NCBI GenBank assembly: GCA_944392525.1
Contig: CALXXB010000044.1
Location: forward strand, 1 to 10,442
Reading direction: 5' to 3'
Origin: an uncultured Clostridia bacterium
GTDB lineage: Bacteria; Bacillota_A; Clostridia; TANB77; CAG-508
DNA length: 10,442 nt
The number at the start of each line of letters is the position of its first letter. Positions within the stretch are counted from its first letter, which is position 1. Positions 1-6,710 of this stretch are shown here, piece after piece. The position numbers were made by a program, and so were the translations under genes. Under the pieces are notes generated by a model, which searched no databases, was not told where the DNA came from, and saw only the letters and a list, made by a program, of their open reading frames with translations.

Positions 1-368
1 GTAATCTTATCACATGCTACAATCAGCTTTGAACCTAAAGGAGCATCTTTTATATGTTCTATTGTATGCTTTTTTCTTTCTTCCCATTCTAATGATTTAT
101 CTGGCTCAGATGCATCATATACATAATCTCTAACTTTTTTTCCAAATTCTTTTTCAATATCATCAAAGCTATATGGCGTATCTTCTACTACATCATGCAA
201 TATTCCAGCTGCTACTATATCTTCATCACACCCATTTCTTTGTAAAATCATACCAACAGTAAATGGATGAAAAATCATATTAACATCTTCTACTTTCCTT
301 TTTTGATTTTTATGTGCCTTTGTTGCAAAATAAATTGCATATTCAATTTTGTCTTTTCCTCTATACAT
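1..368 (-). CDS. HD-domain protein, single-domain (p)ppGpp hydrolase-like (MESH1/RelA-SpoT type), 3' end missing
   Basis: The first 122 codons are in the window and the frame is still open at the left edge, so the C-terminus is missing. The protein shows the HD metal-binding pattern of RelA/SpoT hydrolase domains in the right order and spacing: H19, the 'FHPF' motif with H34, 'LHDVVEDT' with H58-D59 and the catalytic-type E62-D63, then D120. This matches the four-ligand Mn site of MESH1 and of the SpoT hydrolase half. By family, it would remove the 3'-pyrophosphate from ppGpp or a related nucleotide in the cytosol. The HD motif begins almost at the N-terminus, so there is no room for an upstream domain; whether a synthetase domain follows cannot be seen. 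The start is the ATG at 368, with AAGGAGG at 376-382 seven bases upstream. Other HD phosphohydrolases are the main alternative, but the VEDT motif favours the RSH-type group. Confidence 0.85.
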   Translation of the reverse strand, partial: MYRGKDKIEYAIYFATKAHKNQKRKVEDVNMIFHPFTVGMILQRNGCDEDIVAAGILHDVVEDTPYSFDDIEKEFGKKVRDYVYDASEPDKSLEWEERKKHTIEHIKDAPLGSKLIVACDKI

Positions 369-422
369 AATAATACCTCCTTAAAAATTATATACAAGTA
401 TTTTGGTTTTTTCAATAAAATA

Positions 423-454
423 TTTACATTTTCTACAAAAGGTGATACTATAAT
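423..454 (+). promoter_or_regulatory. Putative promoter for the P-loop kinase gene
   Basis: A perfect TATAAT -10 lies at 449-454, 44 bases before the start codon. The best upstream box, TTTACA at 423-428, gives a spacer of 20 bp, longer than the usual 16-18. The -35 is therefore uncertain and the promoter may be weak or activator-dependent. The -10 overlaps the -10 proposed for the divergent HD gene. Confidence 0.35.
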
Positions 455-474
455 CCAGTAATGGAAAACATCAA
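447..474 (-). promoter_or_regulatory. Putative sigma-A promoter for the HD-domain gene
   Basis: Read on the minus strand, TTGATG (469-474) and TATAGT (447-452) are separated by 16 bp. This would start transcription near 440 and give a leader of about 70 nt. A second match, TTGAAA/TATAAT with a 17 bp spacer (387-415), has better boxes, but it would start inside the ribosome binding site, so I consider it less likely. The -10 overlaps a plus-strand TATAAT. Confidence 0.4.
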
Positions 475-497
475 CTGTATATGTAAGGAGGTTCGGT

Positions 498-1088
498 ATG
501 ACTATACAGCACCTGCCGCTAACTGTCGAATTTCTGGGAACTCCGGAAGCCGGCAAAACAACAACTGTTCATCGGCTAGAAAAAGTCTTGTCTAAAAAAT
601 ACAGGACCTCAATAGCCCAAGAGTCTGCTGAAATAGTTCCATCTATCTTTCCAAAAGGTAGTATGGAAGCTCATTTCTGGATGCGCCTCAAAACCGCACA
701 ATATCTTTTGGAGAATCAAGTATCCAAAGATGACTATGATGTACTTCTGGTGGACCGTGGAATTGTTGACACACTTTTCTGGGATTACTACTACCATAAC
801 ATTGGGAAGCTTTCTTCTGAGCAAGTTAAAATTGCTAAAAACTTCCTTAAAAGTATTGGTATAAATCTTCCTGACTTAGTCGTGTTAATGACAACCACAC
901 CTGAAGAAGCAATCAGACGTCGCGGTGGCGAAGGACGTATCGTGACAATGGATTTTCTAAAGAGGTTCAATCACTTTCTTCAATCTTTTATTAAGACAGT
1001 ATCTTGTCCTGTGTTCTATTTGGACACTACTAATCTTTCTAAAGATGAAGTTATTGATGTTCTTCTTGGTAAAATCTATGAACTGTAA
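498..1088 (+). CDS. P-loop nucleotide kinase-like / AAA-family ATPase, GC-rich relative to neighbours
   Basis: A complete 196-residue protein. A Walker A motif GTPEAGKT lies at residues 14-21, directly after a short beta strand. 'LLVDRG' (83-88) resembles the D-R-[GSY] motif of thymidylate and deoxynucleoside kinases. An arginine-rich stretch 'RRRGGEGR' (140-147) resembles the mobile LID that closes over ATP. This order is that of small nucleotide-kinase-like P-loop proteins; the true substrate cannot be told, and 'AAA family ATPase' is the likely automatic label. The start is well supported by AAGGAGG at 485-491, six bases upstream. The gene points opposite to both neighbours and has its own promoter region and terminator. 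Hand counts of several 60-base lines give roughly 40-50% G+C, against about 20-30% in neighbouring genes, which suggests recent horizontal gain. It has no visible partner gene. Confidence 0.85.
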   Translation: MTIQHLPLTVEFLGTPEAGKTTTVHRLEKVLSKKYRTSIAQESAEIVPSIFPKGSMEAHFWMRLKTAQYLLENQVSKDDYDVLLVDRGIVDTLFWDYYYHNIGKLSSEQVKIAKNFLKSIGINLPDLVVLMTTTPEEAIRRRGGEGRIVTMDFLKRFNHFLQSFIKTVSCPVFYLDTTNLSKDEVIDVLLGKIYEL

Positions 1089-1147
1089 AAAAAACAACTC
1101 CAAAATTCAACGCTATAACGCATGAATTTGGAGTTGTTTTTTATCTT
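1089..1147. terminator. Bidirectional intrinsic terminator between the kinase gene and ldh
   Basis: A long inverted repeat pairs about 1091-1109 with 1123-1140 (core ACAACTCCAAA / TTTGGAGTTGT) with one bulged A and a loop of about 13 nt. On the plus strand the stem runs into a T-tract at 1135-1142. On the minus strand it is followed by eight T's (complement of 1087-1094). It can therefore end both convergent transcripts. Confidence 0.9.
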
Positions 1148-2104
1148 TTATCCTTTTATTATTTTATCTATTGATTGTTCTCTCATCTCTTTCAATAATT
1201 TACAACTATTGTCTAATTTTGCTTGTTCTTCTTCGTCTAAATCCAAATCTAATAATTCTCTTACACCATTACTATTTATAACAGCTGGAACTCCAATATA
1301 GATATCATCTTGACCATATTGTCCATCTTTTAAATATGTAGATACTGTTAAAATAGAATTTTCATTATTAAGTACTGCTTTTACTAATCTATTTAAAGCC
1401 ATTCCTATTCCATAATATGTTGCTTTTTTCTTTTCGATAATTTCATATGCTGCATCTACAACATCTTTATGTATTTTCTCTAAATCACTCATAGGATGAT
1501 GATTATCTTTCATAACATCTGCTATTCTCTTGCATCCAACGTAAGCATGTTTCCAAGGAACAAATGAAGAGTCACCATGTTCTCCCATTATATAAGCATG
1601 GATATTTTTACTAGATATCTTTAAATAATCAGCCATTATATAACGAAGTCTTGCTGTATCTAATACTGTTCCTGAACCAATTACTTTATTTTTTGGTAAT
1701 CCAGATACTTCTGAAACAACATATGTCATTAAATCAACTGGGTTACTTGCAACTATAATTATTCCATTAAATCCACTTGCCATTATACTTTCTGTTACTT
1801 GTTTCATTATTTTTGTATTTACTTCTGCAAGCTCTAATCTTGTTTGACCTGGTTTTTGAGCAACTCCTGCTGTAATTACTACTATTTGAGCATCTTTACA
1901 TTCGTCATAATCTGCTGCTTTAATTACCATTTTTTGTGGTGCATATGGTAATCCATGTGCTAAGTCCATTTCCTCTCCTTTTGTTTTATCTTTGTCGATA
2001 TCTATTAATATTAATTCATTAACTCCTCCTTGGTTTAACATAGAATAAGCCATGCTCATTCCTACCATTCCTGTTCCTACTAAAACGACTTTTCCTTTTT
2101 TCAT
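1148..2104 (-). CDS. ldh: L-lactate dehydrogenase, FBP-activated type
   Basis: A complete 318-residue NAD-dependent L-lactate dehydrogenase, converting pyruvate plus NADH to lactate in fermentation. The Rossmann motif GTGMVG is at residues 10-15, with D35 at the end of beta-2 favouring NAD over NADP. The specificity loop reads 'AQKPGQTR' (82-89). Q83 at the discriminating position marks lactate rather than malate dehydrogenase, where Arg stands there; R89 is the mobile-loop arginine. D149 and R152 ('LDTAR') and H176 in 'GEHGD' complete the catalytic set. R154 and H169 fall where allosteric bacterial enzymes bind fructose-1,6-bisphosphate, so FBP activation is inferred. The start is the ATG at 2104; an in-frame GTG at 2116 overlaps the AGGAG ribosome binding site (2116-2120) and is rejected. 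The gene is monocistronic, between a terminator and a divergent promoter region. Confidence 0.97.
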   Translation of the reverse strand: MKKGKVVLVGTGMVGMSMAYSMLNQGGVNELILIDIDKDKTKGEEMDLAHGLPYAPQKMVIKAADYDECKDAQIVVITAGVAQKPGQTRLELAEVNTKIMKQVTESIMASGFNGIIIVASNPVDLMTYVVSEVSGLPKNKVIGSGTVLDTARLRYIMADYLKISSKNIHAYIMGEHGDSSFVPWKHAYVGCKRIADVMKDNHHPMSDLEKIHKDVVDAAYEIIEKKKATYYGIGMALNRLVKAVLNNENSILTVSTYLKDGQYGQDDIYIGVPAVINSNGVRELLDLDLDEEEQAKLDNSCKLLKEMREQSIDKIIKG

Positions 2105-2160
2105 AATAAAAATCACTCCTTTTTAATTATTTTTGTATCCTTTTTGTTTACCACTGATGT

Positions 2161-2189
2161 ATTATATCATTATTTTTGCAAATTTTAAA
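2161..2189 (-). promoter_or_regulatory. Extended -10 promoter of ldh
   Basis: On the minus strand a TATAAT -10 (2161-2166) is preceded by TGA (TGnTATAAT, extended -10). It stands 17 bp from a weak -35 TTTAAA (2184-2189). Transcription would start near 2154, giving a leader of about 50 nt. I could not find a convincing Rex-type redox operator beside it. Confidence 0.55.
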
Positions 2190-2206
2190 GGATTTTTTTG
2201 AAATAT

Positions 2207-2235
2207 TTTACTTTTTTTGTAAATTGTGATATACT
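2207..2235 (+). promoter_or_regulatory. Extended -10 promoter of the DUF4364 gene
   Basis: TTTACT (2207-2212) and TATACT (2230-2235) are separated by 17 bp, with TG one base before the -10. The predicted start is near 2242, about 30 nt before the gene. The promoter is divergent from that of ldh, with 17 bp between the two -35 boxes. Confidence 0.5.
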
Positions 2236-2271
2236 TCTTACAGAAAATAATCAAAGTAAGGAGTGCTATTT

Positions 2272-2811
2272 ATGAGTTCTAATTCAGATAAAGCTACTAC
2301 TTTGGCCAAAAATAAGGTTTTAATCTTATATATATTAAATCTTATAAATAATGATATAAAACAAGATGATTTGTTTAAATTAATTAGCTCTATTAATGAT
2401 ATAAATTACTTCTTTTTTAAACAAATTCTTACAGATTTAATTGATTCCAAATTAGTAGGTACTTATACGAAAGAAGAAGAACAAGTTGTAAAAATCACAA
2501 CTGAAGGGAAAAATGCATATATTCTTACAAAAGATGTATTACCAGGATTATTAAAATTAAAAGCAGATAGTGTTTTCAAAAAAGAATTTGCTTCAATAGA
2601 AAATGAAGCTTCTATTATTGCTGAATTCATTCCCAAAAACGAAAATGACTATACTGTAAAATGTAAAATTGTTGAAAATAATGAAACTATATTTGAGGTT
2701 AGAACTTTTGTAGGTTCTAGAGAAAGAGCAAAAAAAATTGTAGATAATTGGAATAAACATGCAAATTCTATTTATCCAGAAATGTTAAATCTATTATTAA
2801 AAGAAAAATAA
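2272..2811 (+). CDS. DUF4364 family protein, probable winged-helix regulator
   Basis: A complete protein of 179 residues matching, by overall pattern, the DUF4364 family common in Clostridia. It has an N-terminal helical segment beginning 'LAKNKVLILYIL' (about residues 10-21), followed by 'INYFFFKQILTDLIDSKLV', which looks like the recognition part of a winged helix-turn-helix. A mixed alpha/beta C-terminal half follows. No enzyme motif is visible, and the family function is not established to my knowledge. DNA binding is inferred from the fold pattern. The start is the ATG at 2272, nine bases after AAGGAG (2258-2263); the in-frame GTG at 2263 overlaps that site and is rejected. The gene is alone in its transcript, divergent from ldh and ended by a strong terminator. 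Regulation of ldh by it is only a positional possibility. Confidence 0.85.
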   Translation: MSSNSDKATTLAKNKVLILYILNLINNDIKQDDLFKLISSINDINYFFFKQILTDLIDSKLVGTYTKEEEQVVKITTEGKNAYILTKDVLPGLLKLKADSVFKKEFASIENEASIIAEFIPKNENDYTVKCKIVENNETIFEVRTFVGSRERAKKIVDNWNKHANSIYPEMLNLLLKEK

Positions 2812-2846
2812 AAAAACGGAATACACCTTGTATTCCGCATTTTTAT
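2812..2846. terminator. Bidirectional intrinsic terminator between the DUF4364 gene and the metallopeptidase operon
   Basis: A perfect 9-bp stem CGGAATACA (2817-2825) / TGTATTCCG (2829-2837) encloses a 3-nt loop. On the plus strand it is followed by a T-run from 2840. On the minus strand it is followed by six T's (complement of 2811-2816). It marks the end of the eight-gene minus-strand operon. Confidence 0.92.
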
Positions 2847-2851
2847 TATCT

Positions 2852-3544
2852 TTATTTTACTAAAAAACATATTATTGAAAATATTAATACTTTTAACATG
2901 CAATTAAGAAAAAATTGATAATGCATATATTTCATTCCCAAATTATTTAGTTCATCAAAACCTTTTAGCATTTCATCAATATCCTTTTTACTAGATATAT
3001 TTTCTTCTTCTAAATATTCTTTAGCCAAAAATCTTGCTTTTATCATTGCATCATTCTCTAAATACATTCTAATAATATAATTTACTAAACTTAGTATTAA
3101 AAATATTGATAGAAACATCATCTTAAAAGGTAATAAGTTAAACAATGCTAGTACACAAATCACTACATAATATAATAAATATATATTAGAAAAAATAAAA
3201 TTAAAAATTAATACTTTTCTATCTTGAATAGAATGTAAACATTCATGTGCTATTGTTTGTATTCTTGTAAATGTATCACTTATATTAGCAATTACTATCT
3301 TGTTAGTAATTGCTATGTATAAACTTGCCTCTGCTTGCTTATCTTCCTCTATTTTTACATTTTCATTATTTAACTTTTTCAAATATTTTTTACATATTTC
3401 AATATTAGAAGGATATTTTTTAGCCATATTATCTAATTTTTCATTTTTAGCTAATCCCAATATCTTCTTTTTTTTAAAACCAAAAACGTATCCTAATAAT
3501 ATAGATAAAATTATCGTAACTAATATAATTATTATAAATTCCAT
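2852..3544 (-). CDS. Membrane zinc metallopeptidase, YugP-like (divergent)
   Basis: A 230-residue membrane protein. The N-terminal hydrophobic helix (about 3-23) is followed by a lysine cluster (24-27). A soluble part then leads to the zinc-protease motif HECLH at 100-104, with 'SIQD' just after. Two hydrophobic stretches (about 113-135 and 140-158) follow, then 'YLENDA' with E163 as the probable third zinc ligand, and a last membrane segment near 211-229. The order HExxH, membrane hairpin, E-x-DA resembles the putative neutral zinc metallopeptidase family of Bacillus YugP, but conservation is weak. The substrate is unknown. I prefer the ATG at 3544 to the one at 3550: AAGGA lies at 3551-3555, touching the first ATG but six bases from the second. 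It is the last gene of the operon, 18 nt after the YlbF-family gene and just before a terminator. Confidence 0.75.
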   Translation of the reverse strand: MEFIIIILVTIILSILLGYVFGFKKKKILGLAKNEKLDNMAKKYPSNIEICKKYLKKLNNENVKIEEDKQAEASLYIAITNKIVIANISDTFTRIQTIAHECLHSIQDRKVLIFNFIFSNIYLLYYVVICVLALFNLLPFKMMFLSIFLILSLVNYIIRMYLENDAMIKARFLAKEYLEEENISSKKDIDEMLKGFDELNNLGMKYMHYQFFLNCMLKVLIFSIICFLVK

Positions 3545-3562
3545 TTGCATTCCTTTTCTTTT

Positions 3563-3898
3563 TTATTGCATAACATCTTTTATTGCTTCGCCAATTATCT
3601 TATTTACATCAGCAATTAGAATATTAAATTTAGTTTCTGCATCAAAATATCTTTTAGCCTCTTCATCTTCAATTAGGTTTGCATATTCATTTTGCATCTC
3701 TTTATATTTTTCTTCATTATTTTTTCCTGTTTGCATCATTTCTAATTGAACTTCATATCTTAACTTTTCAAACTTAGACATTTTTTCTTTTAAAGCATGG
3801 TTCAAATTCAAGCTTTCTTTTGCCATCTTATAATTTGCATATTCTTCTGATTGTTTTATTTCCCCTGCTAATCTATTTGCTGTATCATAAACGTTCAT
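3563..3898 (-). CDS. YlbF-family (YlbF/YmcA, DUF964) protein
   Basis: A 111-residue, almost wholly helical, charged protein. It carries the YlbF/YmcA-family layout: 'YDTANRLAGEIKQSEEY' at residues 4-20, a long central coiled-coil-like helix, and a C-terminal amphipathic helix from about 85. In Bacillus subtilis, YlbF, YmcA and YaaT form a complex that affects RNase Y-dependent mRNA processing and development, including competence, biofilm and sporulation. Which paralogue this is cannot be decided from sequence alone, so no symbol is given. It lies 21 nt after the DUF3048 gene, with AAGGAAGGA upstream, and 18 nt before the metallopeptidase gene, within a sporulation-linked operon. No cysteine is present; some family members bind an Fe-S cluster through cysteines. 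Confidence 0.85.
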   Translation of the reverse strand: MNVYDTANRLAGEIKQSEEYANYKMAKESLNLNHALKEKMSKFEKLRYEVQLEMMQTGKNNEEKYKEMQNEYANLIEDEEAKRYFDAETKFNILIADVNKIIGEAIKDVMQ

Positions 3899-3919
3899 TT
3901 TTTACATCCTTCCTTAACT

Positions 3920-4999
3920 TTATGTATTATTTGAAGTTGTATTTCCCACTGCTTCTTCTACTGGCGCTTCTATTTCTACATCGCTATCAGTTGGACAAAT
4001 ATGTACAAATGTATTTCCATCATTTACATTTATAACGTTCCCTTCTAAATCTTGGTAAACTGTTTTTTCATCTCTAGCTTCTTTTATACATTTAATAGGT
4101 ATTGCTTTTCCATTTGTAATATAATATCCATCAAATGTTCCTATATTTTTTAATCCTTGTCTACCTTTATTCTCACTATCTGATAATGTGTAATTATTAC
4201 AGAAAGTTATTATAATATTTTTAACAGTAATAGGAGTTTTTGTATCCCAATCAACTTGTTCTTCATCTCTTGCATATCTTTCATATACTTTATTTTCTTC
4301 ATCGTAATAATATTCTACTTTTTGAAGATCTGAATGTGGTATTGTAACTTTAACAGCTCCTTCTCCATTTTCTAGATTAACTTCATCTGTTACATAATTT
4401 AATACACTTGTTTCATCTGATGTTGTTCTATATTTTTTACTTTCTGCTGATTTTAATAGATTTGCTGTACTTGTTACGGCATTATGTGGAGCTGCTTTAT
4501 CTTTTACTCTCCAGAAAGTAGTTCCATCCTCTGAAATTCCATTGATATCATCTACACTATATTTTTTAATATCACTTTGAGCTTGTGGGCTTTGTCCAAA
4601 ATGAACATATATAGCATCATTTTCTAAAGCATAATCAATAAAATAATGTCTTGCACTTCTAACAGGTCCGATTTTTTCTAAATCTGCACCTTTAAACAAT
4701 GCCATTAATCTTGTCTCTCCACCTTCTACTATTATCTCATATACCATATATGCATTTTGAAGTCCAGCTTGTGGCCAAGCATCTTGATGATTATCTATCA
4801 TAACTGCAAATGGTCTATCATTTCCTTTAAATATTTGAACTGTTTTTTCTTCTTCGACCTCTGCTGTCAACACTTCATTTTCATTAGCAACTGGTTCAGA
4901 TTGTTTATCCTTAGTTATTTTATAAGCAAGTACCGCTCCTGCCACAATAACTAATACAACTAAAATAGCAATTAATATTTTTACTCCACCTTTTTCCAT
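3920..4999 (-). CDS. DUF3048 (YerB-type) membrane-anchored extracellular protein
   Basis: A 359-residue protein. Residues 1-7 are charged or short, then one hydrophobic helix spans about 8-26 and an acidic linker runs to about 55. The DUF3048 N-terminal motifs follow: 'RPFAVMIDN' (62-70), 'YEIIVEGGETR' (87-97) and 'IGPVRSAR' (110-117). The C-terminal half fits the second DUF3048 domain, and the tail is Glu- and Asn/Thr-rich. Bacillus YerB is a lipoprotein of this family with no firmly known activity. This copy has no lipobox cysteine after its hydrophobic helix, so it is probably an uncleaved signal-anchor protein with its bulk outside the membrane. AAGGAGG (5004-5010) lies just before the ATG and overlaps the stop codon of ybeY, indicating coupled translation. 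Confidence 0.88.
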   Translation of the reverse strand: MEKGGVKILIAILVVLVIVAGAVLAYKITKDKQSEPVANENEVLTAEVEEEKTVQIFKGNDRPFAVMIDNHQDAWPQAGLQNAYMVYEIIVEGGETRLMALFKGADLEKIGPVRSARHYFIDYALENDAIYVHFGQSPQAQSDIKKYSVDDINGISEDGTTFWRVKDKAAPHNAVTSTANLLKSAESKKYRTTSDETSVLNYVTDEVNLENGEGAVKVTIPHSDLQKVEYYYDEENKVYERYARDEEQVDWDTKTPITVKNIIITFCNNYTLSDSENKGRQGLKNIGTFDGYYITNGKAIPIKCIKEARDEKTVYQDLEGNVINVNDGNTFVHICPTDSDVEIEAPVEEAVGNTTSNNT

Positions 5000-5009
5000 T
5001 GTTCCTCCT

Positions 5010-5486
5010 TTATTTTCTTAAGATTTTTAAATCATTTAATATTTTTTCTTCTTTAGGTCTCATTTTTCTTTTGTCTTCTTCTTCAATATGGTCATACCCC
5101 ATCAAATGGTAAAAACCATGAACTAACATATAACTTAGTTCTCTTTCAAAACTATGTCCATATTCTACAGCTTGTTCTTTTACTTTTTCTATTGAAATAA
5201 CCAAATCTCCTAATACATCTTCATGTTCAAAATCATTATTTTTTATTTTTTCTTCTAACTCGTCCTTTTCAAACATAGGAAAAGAAAGAACATCAGTTGC
5301 TCTATCTATATTCCTATATTCTTTATTAATCTCTCTTATATTTTCAGGATTTGTTAATGTTACTGTAATATATAATTTAGAATTTTCTAATTTTTCTTCT
5401 TCAAAACATTTCGTTAATACTTTATTTATTACTTCTTCATATTCTTTATTTTCTTCTATGTCTTTATAGATTACTTCAAAAAACAT
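5010..5486 (-). CDS. ybeY: Endoribonuclease YbeY, 16S rRNA maturation
   Basis: A complete 158-residue YbeY of normal length. The diagnostic zinc motif H-x3-H-x5-H is intact: H123, H127 and H133 in 'HGFYHLMGYDH'. Upstream lie the conserved 'EYRNIDRATDVLSFP' stretch (56-70), with R58 as the usual catalytic-site arginine, and 'DVLGDLVIS' (90-98). The family is a single-strand-specific endoribonuclease acting in 16S rRNA 3'-end processing and ribosome quality control. It begins one nucleotide after the stop of the 402-residue gene (TAA-A-ATG), so its translation is probably coupled to it. A Shine-Dalgarno-like AAAAGGGAAG lies in the last codons of that gene. In Bacillus ybeY follows yqfC-yqfD-phoH-yqfF; here phoH and yqfF are missing from the interval and DUF3048 follows instead of dgkA. 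Confidence 0.96.
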   Translation of the reverse strand: MFFEVIYKDIEENKEYEEVINKVLTKCFEEEKLENSKLYITVTLTNPENIREINKEYRNIDRATDVLSFPMFEKDELEEKIKNNDFEHEDVLGDLVISIEKVKEQAVEYGHSFERELSYMLVHGFYHLMGYDHIEEEDKRKMRPKEEKILNDLKILRK

Positions 5487-5487
5487 T

Positions 5488-6696
5488 TTATGCTACTTCC
5501 CTTTTCTTAATCTTGATATATTTTCCTTCTGATTTATATGAATTTCTTAATTCTTTCATTGCACCATAATCCACTAATTTTCTTTTGTAGTATGTTAATA
5601 ATTTGCTATAATCTATTTTACTGCCTTTAATCTTCTTTATGTCATTTTTTATAAATAAAATTTCTTTTTGTTTTACATACTCTATGAAATCTGTTTCTTT
5701 TAATTTTGAAACATCTTTATACTTATTCCAAAATTCTTTGTATTCCTCTCTTTGCTTTGGAGTTTCCCAATATACTTTTGTTGATAACAATTTCACATTA
5801 TAATCTTCTATTAAATTTATTAGCATTCCATATGCTTTTTCTCTCTTTGTTGCAATCTTCGTATCTTGTACTAAAGTTCTTGCATCTTTTAATAATTTTT
5901 CATAACATTGTTCTGCAACAATTAATGGAAGACTATGTGTAAATAATTTTCTGCTTATTCCTAGTAATACCATATTTTTCTCAATATTATCTTTTGTATC
6001 CAACTTTCCTATAGTATAAGATTCATACTTTTCATAATCATTTGCTATATCTTTTGAATTATCATCATAATTAGTATCCAATTTTATTGATAATATGTTT
6101 TGTATATAATCTTCTAATGTATGGAATATCTTTGTGTAAATCCATTCCTTTGTAGAATCATACTTATTAGTTGTATCTGCTACTTTTATTGAATAATTTT
6201 TTAATATTGATTTATATAAAGAATCCATCTTTGATACATAAAATTTATTATATTTTGCAATTACTTTTTCTTTTCCTGATACTTTTATACTTTCATAATC
6301 TAATTCTAATAAATATTTTTGTTTTCTATATTTATACTCTACATACTCATTTTCTTTTAAACTTGTAACTTCATAATATCTTGCCATTGCATCTTTTTCA
6401 AATTCTGTAGCTGTTCCATTTCTTACTTTTTTATAAATAGAATCCATAACATATTTATCAAGTGCATCTAAATAAACTTCATAAGCTGAGTCATATTTTT
6501 TCTCTAGTTCATTATTATCATAATTATCATCTTGTGTATAATTTTCAAATGCTTTTATGAGACTATTTCTTTTTATGGAAATTAACATTCCATTAATTCC
6601 TATCCTTGTAGGTATTAATATTCTTGTTAATGTATTTGTTATTTTATTAAAAAAGTTCTTATCTGTTCCAACTATTCTTAAGCTTCTCTCTTCCAT
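5488..6696 (-). CDS. Unrecognised 402-residue charged, tyrosine-rich helical protein in the phoH position
   Basis: I do not recognise this family. The protein is 402 residues, highly charged (Lys/Glu/Asp/Asn) and unusually rich in tyrosine: I count 38, about 9.5%. It has one cysteine, no Walker A motif, no HExxH or HD motif, no signal peptide and no clear membrane span. The only apolar stretch is about residues 22-42 (containing 'LIPTRIGINGMLISI'), which could be an amphipathic or membrane-contacting segment. The rest looks like consecutive helices. The start at 6696 is supported by AAGGG at 6707-6711, which overlaps the TGA stop of yqfD. The stop is one nucleotide before ybeY. Its base composition matches its operon neighbours, so it looks resident rather than recently gained. 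It occupies the place where phoH usually stands. A structural or sporulation role is only a guess from context. Confidence 0.85.
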   Translation of the reverse strand: MEERSLRIVGTDKNFFNKITNTLTRILIPTRIGINGMLISIKRNSLIKAFENYTQDDNYDNNELEKKYDSAYEVYLDALDKYVMDSIYKKVRNGTATEFEKDAMARYYEVTSLKENEYVEYKYRKQKYLLELDYESIKVSGKEKVIAKYNKFYVSKMDSLYKSILKNYSIKVADTTNKYDSTKEWIYTKIFHTLEDYIQNILSIKLDTNYDDNSKDIANDYEKYESYTIGKLDTKDNIEKNMVLLGISRKLFTHSLPLIVAEQCYEKLLKDARTLVQDTKIATKREKAYGMLINLIEDYNVKLLSTKVYWETPKQREEYKEFWNKYKDVSKLKETDFIEYVKQKEILFIKNDIKKIKGSKIDYSKLLTYYKRKLVDYGAMKELRNSYKSEGKYIKIKKREVA

Positions 6697-6710
6697 ATCT
6701 TATCATCCCT

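Noticed and set aside
387..415. Strong-looking minus-strand TTGAAA/TATAAT with a 17 bp spacer for the HD gene.
   Set aside because: The transcript would start at about 380, inside the AAGGAGG ribosome binding site (376-382), so it could not support normal initiation. The boxes at 447-474 are preferred.
2130..2160. A possible Rex redox operator (TTGTTAA...TTAACAA-like) near the ldh promoter.
   Set aside because: Only a half-like TTTGTTTA is present; no second arm at the expected distance.
3300..3749. A 149-codon plus-strand frame of hydrophobic character.
   Set aside because: It is antisense to the metallopeptidase and YlbF-family genes and spans their junction; it lacks translation signals.
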